Shown piece after piece: positions 55,714 through 64,000 of a DNA stretch of 64,000 bases (its first letter is position 1; each line of letters starts with the position of its first letter). Position numbers and translations under genes: made by a program. A model generated the notes under the pieces. That model worked only from the letters and a program-made list of their open reading frames with translations. It was not told the origin of the DNA and made no database searches. The stretch is taken from NCBI GenBank assembly GCA_029990175.1, contig JARKIP010000204.1:434001-498000 (forward strand), written 5' to 3'. Source of the stretch: Petunia secreta. Its lineage: Eukaryota; Streptophyta; Magnoliopsida; Solanales; Solanaceae.

Positions 55714-56924
55714 GTGACATATATTTGAACAAATTGAACGTCACTTATCTTGCAACTCTGCACCATTCTCGAAAAACTACTTCTCAGAATTTCCCTATTC
55801 ATCTTGCATCAGGCAATACCGCCTCTTGCAAAAAAAAAATCTACCTCAGTTATGATCTTTTACATCTTTAACTCGCTTTGCGAAATTTCCACAGCTGCTA
55901 TCTTCCATATCTTCAACACGCCTTGCAAAATTTACCCCAGTTGCCTTTCTCGGGGAAAAAGACATTTGTTAATCATGAACAACGACCGCTTGCTCATTTG
56001 AAGACTCAGGGATATCAGCCCGATTATCAATTAAATCAGTCATTGCTTGCTTCACTTTAGATTAGATGCTTAACCGACTCGGGAGTCAACACGAATCAAA
56101 GTCTCTTTTGGGGAATAATCAAAACAAAAGAAAAATTCAAAAGATAACTAGTTTGCATGTCATTTGCAAAATTGCACACAATCATGTAGCGCGTCACGTA
56201 GCGCTTTGTATTTTAAAAAAGTTGGCATGTGGCAATCACAATTAGTTGAGCGTAAATGAAAATGCGAGCACGTCCTACCCTGTAAAGTGCCTCATTTCGC
56301 CAGAGGTAGGCCTAAGACGCCAAATAAGTGGTAACGAAAAATAGTTCAAACCGGTTTTGAGCCAATCTAATTTAGAGTAAATAATCAAAAATCTGTCATT
56401 GCCCTAAACTTGATTATGCTCAAAACTTAGTGTGGACTGAAGATTCATTATCACATATCACATAATATGCATTGTCGTTGGGTTTCAAGAACCCGTTGAC
56501 GTAAGGGTGGTTTCCTAACTATGGAGGCGGTATCAAGGACCGGGTCCAGACTTAGGTGTAAATGCATGCATGCTCCTAAAGGCTCATTCTAAGAGTGGGT
56601 TAACGGTTGAGGCTGACTCGACCTATGCGGGATAGACCTGGTCTCATAACACAGTAGAACCGACCATGACAAAACCGGGCAACATCAATATCCCGAACTA
56701 ACTTTTGGTGACACGAAAGAAGTTTCAAAGAGTGAGGTAAGGGCAATGCCTTTCCCGCGTAACTACCTGTCAAGCGGGTGCCCCATGATGAAATCGAGGA
56801 GGTGAAAGAGAATTGACAGGCTCCATGTGGGAGGAAATATGAACGGAATGCGGACTATGCACAAAAAAAAGTAATACATGCTTTCTATAACAAACCAAAC
56901 AAACAGATATAATTTAATAAATTA
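55714..56924 (-). mobile_element. Second Ogre-like element (A): leader and spacer portion
   Basis: 55714-55990 aligns with the ORF1-ORF2 spacer of element B (49150-49460), and 56160-56900 aligns with its leader. Unlike B, no ORF1 lies between them, only about 170 bp. The sequence is cut off on the left at the outer end of LTR B. The LINE follows at 56925. Confidence 0.65.
56916..56924. repeat. LINE target-site duplication, left (AATAAATTA)
   Basis: Matches 59427-59435. Leader B at the equivalent point reads ttaaattaactaagcatgctc, and leader A continues ggcatgct after the right copy, which confirms the empty-site junction. Confidence 0.75.
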
Positions 56925-59426
56925 AGGTAGACCTTGAGAAAGCTTTTGACAAATTAGAATGGTCCTTTATTTGTACGATGTTACTATTTTTTAAATTTCC
57001 TCCTAACATCTCAAATTTAATTCTCTCTTGTATAACTACTTCCTCAATATGTGTTTTGGTTAATGGCCTGAAAACAAATTATTTCCTTCCATCTAGGGGA
57101 ATAAGGCAAGGTGACCCTATGTCACCATATATTTTTATCTTATGCTTAGAATTGCTTTCAATTTATATTAATCATCAGGTGGACTGCAGTTTATGGGATC
57201 CTATAAAAATATCTCCTAACGGACCAGAAATTTCTCACCTATTTTTTGCTGACGATCTTACCTTCTTTGCTAAGGCTAATGAAAAATCTGCCATTAGTAT
57301 TAAGGGTGCATTGGATCTCTTTTGTGAAAATTCTGGGGAAAGCATTAGTAGAGCTAAATCAAAAATATTTTTCTCAAAAAATACCAATACTTCTTTGATA
57401 GATCACCTAAGCAGTACTCTCTCTATTAATAAGAGTAACAATTTTGGGAAATACCTAGGTTTTCGAATACTAGGACAAAAACCTACACATAGTGACTATC
57501 AATTTATTCTTGATAACCTTGCTACCAAACTATCTAGCTGGAAATTAAATTTCCTAAATCTAGCTGGGAGAGCCACTCTTGTCAAATCTACACTTAATGC
57601 TCTCCCAAACCATATTATGCAATTTCATACTCTCCCAGTAAAGACCCTAAATTGTATTGATAAGATCCAAAGAGACTTCCTATGGGGTACTACTGATAAT
57701 AAGAGGAAATTGCATCTTGTGTCATGGCAAGTTGTCACTAAGCCTAGAAAACAGGGTGGTCTTTCAATTCCTAAGGCAAAATCTAAAAATAAAGTGATGA
57801 TTACATCTCTAGCTTGGAGGCTGCTGACAAACCCTAATGTCTTATGGGCATAAGTTCTTAGTAACAAGTATATTGCTAGACCTACTACATCCAAGGCCTC
57901 CTTTATTTGGAAAGGAATTAATAATATCTTGCCTATTTGTTATAATAGCACTCGTTGGGTAGTAGGAGATGGTAAGAACATTTCTCTATGGAATAATATT
58001 TGGCTTTCTAAAAATAATAAAACACTTAGGAGCTGTTTGACTGGACCCTTGACTTTAGAAGACTCAGGGAAGAAGGTATGTGATATCATGAATAATAATG
58101 CATGGGATTTGTCAAATCTTGGATTTGAAATTCCACAAGAAGTGGAAACTATAATTGTCAACTCTTCTACTCCTGTTGGGAAGATAGATTATCCAATTTG
58201 GGCACTTTCAAAAAATGGGGTGTTTAGCATGAAATCAGTATATGCACAACTTGACTCATGCCAAAATGATCCAGACATAAATAGGGAGGTAAATTTTATA
58301 TGGTTATGGAATGTTGATGTCCCAAATAAAATAAATTTTTTTCTATGGAAATGTCAGCATAACAGACTTCCAACTAGACTCTACCTAAATAAAATTGGCA
58401 TGAATGTTGATCCTATGTGTAGTGTCTGTAAAAACATTCCTGAAACTCTTTTCCATCTTTTTATTGAATGCCCCATAGCTCAAGCTTTCTGGGGGAATAA
58501 AATTAACTACAGCATGATTGATCATAACAGTTGGCTCCAATGTATTAAGGACATGTCTAAGGACCCTTACCATAAATTCTATAATTGGTTAGAATTTTTA
58601 TTTTTTGCTCTATGGGGTCTATGGACAAATCGGAATAATAACAATATTAACAATTTGAGCTTATCTATCTCCTACACTTCTATCCATGGAAAAGTGTTAG
58701 AATACAAGTTGTTAACTAGCTCAAGTTGTAGAAAAGACACCGGCAGTACTATTAGGGTTCAGTGGGTTCCTCCTAAGGCCAATAGTATTAAGTTGAACTG
58801 TGATGGCTCTTATAGAACTAAAAATCTTGCTAGTATAGGTGGGGTCTTTAGAAATACAAAAGGGGAATGGACATGCCCACAATCACACACATGCAGAGTT
58901 ATTAGGGCTGCATCAAGGACTTATTTTGGCATATGATCTACAGTATAGCTCACTAGAAATCGAAACCGACTCAACTGAGGTTATTAACCTGCTAGATAAT
59001 CCATCTCCTACTTACTTGTCTATTGTTAATGAATGCAGATTGTTGATGAGGAACTTGGGAATGCCGCTGATTAGGCATACATTTAGGCAAGGGAATAGAG
59101 TTGCTGATATGCTCGCTCAAGGAGCTCCCTCTTTGTCCAAATCTTTCTCAAATTTTCACCATGTTGTGCCACCTATCATTATCCACCAAGCTTTGGAGGA
59201 TGATCGTAAGGGCACGTCTTTTGCTATCTCTACAACGACTAGTACTTGCTCTATGTTAGCTAAATTAGGGAACATTTGTGCTCTAAATGCACTCCCTATG
59301 TTTTGTAATAACTCTAATCATGTGATTGACACTCATAGTGCTCGCGTGAGCGTACTATCTAATCCCCCGTGATTCTATTAATATAAGTATCTTGTTTCAA
59401 CCAAAAAAAAAATATATAATAAAGCA
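56925..59426 (+). pseudogene. L1-type LINE, 5'-truncated (RT and RNase H)
   Basis: It reads from KVDLEKAFDKLEW inside the RT palm, so endonuclease and the first RT motifs are absent. The sequence shows GIRQGDPMSPYIF (about 57090) and FADD at 57245-57256. A zf-RVT region (WLWNVDVPNKINFFLWKC then CSVCKNIPETLFHLFIEC, 58300-58470) is present, and an RNase H (LNCDGSYRTKN near 58795, THAELLGLHQGL, IETDSTEVINLL) ends near 59369. One in-frame TAA at 57851-57853 and one frameshift near 58870-58900 are the only breaks seen. An A-rich tail (59403-59426) and a 9-bp duplication complete the insertion. Confidence 0.9.
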
Positions 59427-59435
59427 AATAAATTA
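59427..59435. repeat. LINE target-site duplication, right (AATAAATTA)
   Basis: Follows the A-rich tail and matches 56916-56924. Confidence 0.75.
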
Positions 59436-59487
59436 GGCATGCTAGTTGCAAATAATTGAAAACCTTTATGGTCAAAACCTTTATTGC
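59436..59487 (-). mobile_element. Element A leader, LTR-proximal piece
   Basis: Continuation of the leader interrupted by the LINE. Aligns with 52950-53090 of element B. Confidence 0.6.
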
Positions 59488-59505
59488 TCCCCAGCGGAGT
59501 CGCCA
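59488..59505 (-). other. Primer-binding site of element A
   Basis: TGGCGACTCCGCTGGGGA, three bases from the LTR. One base different from the site of element B. Confidence 0.75.
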
Positions 59506-60330
59506 TGCTGTTGAACCCCCAAAACAAATTAACCCTGAAGGACTAAATTTAGGAAGATCAACTGAATGGTCTAACTCTTTTAGAGTTTTTTTGGAGTCAC
59601 CACCCAATTAAAGAAAAAACAGGGAACCAAATAAGCAAATGCACGCAAAACTCCGTTTTTGGAAAAAGGCAGTCTTTCAAAGATTCTAAGTAAGAGGTTT
59701 TATTAATTTCAAAAGAAGGTTTTTAAGGCACTTTCGAAATTCCGTTAACAACGGTTAATCCGACAGGTTTCCAAAATATTTACAAGTGCTATTTATGCGC
59801 TTTTCTAAAAATAACTAATTGAACCATTAATTAACTCAACTAATTAAATTTAGCAAGTTTTCAAAAAATTTACAATTTATTTAAAAGCTTTAATTATTTT
59901 TCAAAATAAAATGAAATAATGTAAAGTAAAAAAAAATGCATTTTCTTTTGAAAAGGAGAGATTTGATCGTCCTAATTTCTTTGTCAACTCATATGTGGTA
60001 AACGCATAAATGGCACTTGGTTAATTTAAACTTTAAAACCCGAGTGTCTCACCATAAGATGGAACTTAGGTTCCAAGTCGCTTTTCGCAAAGTTGTTTTG
60101 GGACATTCAGAAGTTGATTAAAACTTCTTTATAATTTTGACATTTTAAAGAAACTACTTCGTACCAATAAGATAGAAGTCTTTTCTTATAGTCACTTATT
60201 GAGCGGGGTTTTTTGAAAATTTATGAAATTTTGCACACATTTGCTTAAATGGCCTGATTTGCAATAAATTAAATAATGACATCAAAATAAAAGATAATGA
60301 ACATAAAATGAATCAAATAACTCAAACAAA

Positions 60331-60333
<3 letters not shown>

Positions 60334-60413
<80 letters not shown>
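60334..60413. repeat. (AT)n microsatellite in LTR A
   Basis: Uninterrupted dinucleotide run. The Ile-Tyr frames on the minus strand over it are not coding. Confidence 0.95.
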
Positions 60414-60416
<3 letters not shown>

Positions 60417-63292
60417 CAAATAAAATATTTCTACAAAATGTTTGCATAAATATTCTAAAGGGAAAGGAATGATAAGAGTTGAAAGATAAAACCCGAGAAT
60501 TTGACAAACTCGCGGGAGCCTTGAATTTTCTAAAGTTTCTAAAGTCTTGAGAACTAGATTGCTTGAGCCCGAACTCGACCCCAAGTGAATCCAAGCCAAT
60601 GAGCCAATCCCAATTGGTGAGTTTTCAAACTCGATCCCAAAGGTATATTCATGTGAAAAAGAAAGAGAGATAAAGATCGGGGGACTATATTTAATAAAAT
60701 GTAACAATTTAGGCAATCAAATTTGCAAAAGGAATAGCGGCGACAGAGCTAAGAAAACTAGTAATACATGGGACATAATCATTTGATATCCGAAACTCAC
60801 GAAGTTCTATAGAGAAATACTTTTAATCTAGGATGTCTTACTAAGTACATCACCAGTAATAAATGAGTTAACAATTTTGACATCCAAACGTTGCACATTA
60901 TATAATGAATCAAGCAAAGGAATCAATCCATCAACCAATCTGCCAGATAACCCATTTGTATCATGTTACCCGATTTTAACTTATTCAACTGCAACAATGC
61001 TATCAAGATACTACATCTAACAAACTATGGCTGGATCTATGAAACATGTAGAAATGGAGTAAAGGAAAAGGAAACAAATTCCAAACATAGTTTCTAGCTA
61101 AAAATATACAGTGAAATAAGCAATCATAAAGAAAGTAACAGCAACTCAATGAATAATTTCAGATCCATAAAAAATGTATCCTTTTATTAAAACGGTTTCT
61201 TTTCCGAAGATGCAAGGTAAAAATTCTCATTTTCCATAATGAACCAGTCAAGACCCAACCTAATTATCAACTAATAAAACCGGATACATCGGTCCAAACA
61301 AAGAGCACAATCTCAAGCTTTATGAATCAAGAAAACTTAGATGAACAAAAACATAGACATTATTTTCATGGGCTGAAATACAGCAAGGAAAGACAAAACA
61401 TTTCTCAAATAAACAAACCTTCATATTACTTAAATAGAGGTGAAGGTCAAATTCCTAAAAAAACTGGCAGACCTATTCTTTCAAATTCCTAAGAAAACTA
61501 GCAGACCTATACTAGAAACGGACTGAACTAGAAACCAAGAGTTGAATTAAAGGTGAAAGCTACCAGACATTAGAAGGAATCATATCACAACTAGAAGACC
61601 AACTTCCATTTAATATCAATTGATATACCATATCAGAGGTGCTCAAACAGACACAAGCTAAGACTAGAAGAACTGAGGAAAACGGGGTAGAAACCAGGGA
61701 GCAAATGGAACATAAATTGCAGCCTAAACTGAAATCGAAAATCCTACACTACTGCCAATAGAAGCACTGCCCAGAATTGGAAAAATGATCATTTTAAAAT
61801 ATGGAGTTGAAGCCAAAGAGAAACAGAAAGACTATGCTGCTAAGGGAGCTTAATACTACACTGAACATACAAAGATCCCCTCTATCAATTAGCGAACCAG
61901 AAATCAGGGACTCCCTAAGACTCTCTCGGATACCCAGAGAACCAGTAACAAGCCATGACTAGAACACCCCTGCTACTGCCCCTTTCAGCTAAAAGGAACC
62001 ATGCTGCTGCTTCTTAAGCAAACAGAGAACGAAAGAAAAATAGGAACCAGACATGACTTAATTTTCAAACACCCTCAAGAACCTCTAGAACAACTATCTA
62101 CACCTGATCAACTACCCAGAAATACTCCACCTGCAAACTTACAGCCTATTAGCCAAACAAACAAACCGTAGCAGACCCCATCAAAAGCAGATCTGAACCA
62201 AACCTAGCATCCTCTCACTGCCTGAACTTACACTCCTAAGACCAGAACCAGCCACTCCTAATCAACTCCTTGAGCAACCTGCAAACATCCACTCACTTAT
62301 ACAGCCCACCCTGAACCTCTCAACTCACTAAAGCAGCTCTAGAACACCATAGCACACTCAACAATTCTTCCTAATCCAGCCTGAACTACTTTATCATCTA
62401 CAGCACACACTTACACCAGCCTTCCCTCACTACCTGCAAACCAACTAAAACAACTGAACACCCCTCACAGCCTAGAAGCTTCACTGGCAACCAGAGATAT
62501 AGGAAATAGAACAAATAGGCAGAATACATTCCAGGATTGTACTACAAAGAGAACTCAACCTCATAAACTAATATCAAGAATACAATGATAAACACATCGA
62601 AGGGTCTGCTTTACTTCTATTAGCAGGGTGAAATAATAAAGTCTTCATTTTCATGGATCTTGCAAAGCTTAAGCCGAAACAATACATGGACTCCATCAAC
62701 TTGATCATTCCAAGAATAGCCAGATAACTTCCTCATTATTTCAAGCCATTCCCACATCTAATTATCCCATAAAATAAGCTTAGCAGAAGCATGGAACAGT
62801 TCATATTATCTTTGATACACATATAAAATTAAGCTAATCTTCCATCTTTTCTTCTAACATGTTCAACAAAATAACAAGAAAGAGCAATTTACAGTCAATC
62901 ATTTTGTATAATAAATAAACGGAGAGAAGCAGGAAGAAACTAAACGCTACTGAAACGTAAAACTAATGCATATGAACAGAATTCAAAACAAATAAAATTC
63001 AGAAGGATTACCTTTTTGCGGGCAGGGTGCCGGGGCGTTGGATCTGAAGAATACGACTCAAACAAAAACGACGACTCAAACAAGGTCGACGACTGAAATA
63101 TTGAAGCGACGACACAAACAATGAAGCGATAACACAAGACAAATTCAAGGAAAAACTAGGAAACCGTAACACTACGTATTTTTTAAGAAAAACTTAAACT
63201 GAGAAAAATGTATATGCTCTGCCGTTTTCTGAACCCCTATGATTTTCCTTCTATCTTCACAGCTACCCCCTCATTTTACCTTCAACATCAGC

Positions 63293-63300
63293 TTATATAT
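63293..63300 (-). promoter_or_regulatory. TATA box of LTR A
   Basis: ATATATAA on the minus strand. A start about 30 bp downstream would give a leader of about 250 nt before the donor at 63012/63011. Confidence 0.5.
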
Positions 63301-63685
63301 CCCCTACCATTGGGTTCTAGAGGTGGAAGGAAATACCCAAAAGAACCCTCAAATGGTCCTATTTTGGATAGGGTTTGCACTAAGAATTCATGAGCTGGAT
63401 AGGGGAACCCTTTTTTGGCGTGTTGTGATATCAAATTTTTGGAAAAATTGAAATGGGTCGCGGGTCAAAGGGAAACGGGTTGATGGAATTTTCATTTCTG
63501 ATTTTGGGGAGGGAGTGTAACGTATATGTAATGCTTGCAGAAATAGGCTGGATTTTAGGGTATGTCATGCAAATTTGGCCTATTTTCTTCCAAATTAATC
63601 AATAGCTTTTGATTTTTAAAATTAGACTTATTTAAAATAATTAGACATTAATTCGAAAATTTCGGGACAAAATTGGGTTTCAACA

Positions 63686-64000
63686 TCCATCACCTCGGTT
63701 CTTGGTGTAGTTGTCTTTTCCCTTGTCGGTAAGGAATTCGGCCAACACACCCTTCTTCAACAAATGTGCCACCTCGAGGCGCAATGCATTGCAGTCCTCG
63801 GTTCGATGGCCATAATCTGCATGGAACACGCAGTGCAAATTCTGATCTCTTTTGTCTGCTGGAGTTCTCATTCTTTGGGTACTCTTACCCCGACAGTTCC
63901 CTTGACTACGTTGACCAGCTCCGAGGTCGATATATTAATATTGTAGTCAGGGATTCGAGGTAATTCTTTCTTTGAAGCCGAAGCTGGGCCTGAGGAATTT
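63686..64000 (-). pseudogene. Tat-type Gypsy gag fragment (knuckle region)
   Basis: The minus strand reads CVFHADYGHRTEDCNALRLE (C-x2-H-x4-H-x4-C zinc knuckle-like) and LKKGVLAEFLTDKGKDN, typical of the C-terminal gag of Tat-type elements. It is flanked on the left by LTR A and runs out of the window on the right. This is probably the host element into which A inserted. Confidence 0.65.

Larger units (their letters stand above)
59509..63685 (-). mobile_element. Ogre-like 5' LTR (element A), 4.2 kb
   Basis: TGTTGAACCCC at the left and GGGTTTCAACA at the right. It is the same family group as 53112-55713, alignable at both ends (for example gattctaagtaagaggtt near 59692 with gattctaggtaagtggtt near 53280). 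It is about 1.6 kb longer, mostly extra sequence in the middle. An (AT)n tract sits at 60334-60413, a TATA box at 63293-63300 and a splice donor consensus (AAAAAG/GTAATC) at 63012/63011, all on the minus strand. No gene is seen in the 60700-62950 part. Confidence 0.75.

Overview
This is a gene-poor, repeat-dense stretch of a plant nuclear genome. The mix of elements points to Solanaceae: Stowaway MITEs with CTCCCTCCGTCCC ends, Ogre/Tat-type Gypsy elements, a Del/Tekay chromovirus, a SIRE/Maximus-like Copia element and RTE LINEs with TTG-type tails. The species cannot be named from the sequence. I found no intact host gene, tRNA or rRNA. Nearly every long open frame belongs to a mobile element, and all the element genes carry breaks. 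REGION BY REGION: 1-441 is the edge of an Ogre-like LTR. 442-13000 is AT-rich DNA with many MITEs, including a nest at 4455-5217 and one MITE carrying an internal duplication. It also has a three-unit 90-bp repeat and a decayed RTE LINE (10290-12077). 13011-18082 is a 5.1-kb element with long diverged inverted arms, flanked by an 8-bp direct repeat (AACTATTA). It encloses two arrays of a 51-bp satellite whose minus strand reads as 17-residue repeats. A Stowaway MITE sits in its right target repeat. 19354-19385 looks like a Helitron 3' end. 20264-24757 is an internally deleted Tat-type Gypsy element on the + strand, with an antisense coiled-coil ORF downstream of pol. 27481-30728 is the 3' LTR, polypurine tract and 3' UTR of an Ogre-like element on the minus strand. 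30729-38616 is a decayed Del/Tekay chromovirus with a truncated 5' LTR. 38617-55713 is an Ogre-like minus-strand element (5' LTR 53112-55713) with two gag-like reading regions. The second is split by a Copia element (38988-48403, TSD ACTCT) that has a post-pol ORF and a small ORF inside each LTR. 55714-63685 is the leader and 5' LTR of a second, related Ogre-like element, whose leader holds a 5'-truncated L1 LINE (56925-59426, TSD AATAAATTA). That LTR abuts a further Gypsy gag fragment (63686-64000). HOW IT FITS TOGETHER: the right half is a nest. The L1 copy sits in one Ogre-like leader, the two Ogre-like elements abut, and the Copia copy is inside an Ogre-like gag. The chromovirus forms a truncated junction between two unrelated Ogre-like families. 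The points most worth following are the satellite-bearing inverted-arm element, the LTR-internal and post-pol ORFs of the Copia element, and the shared promoter, leader and splice-donor layout in three Ogre-like LTRs.
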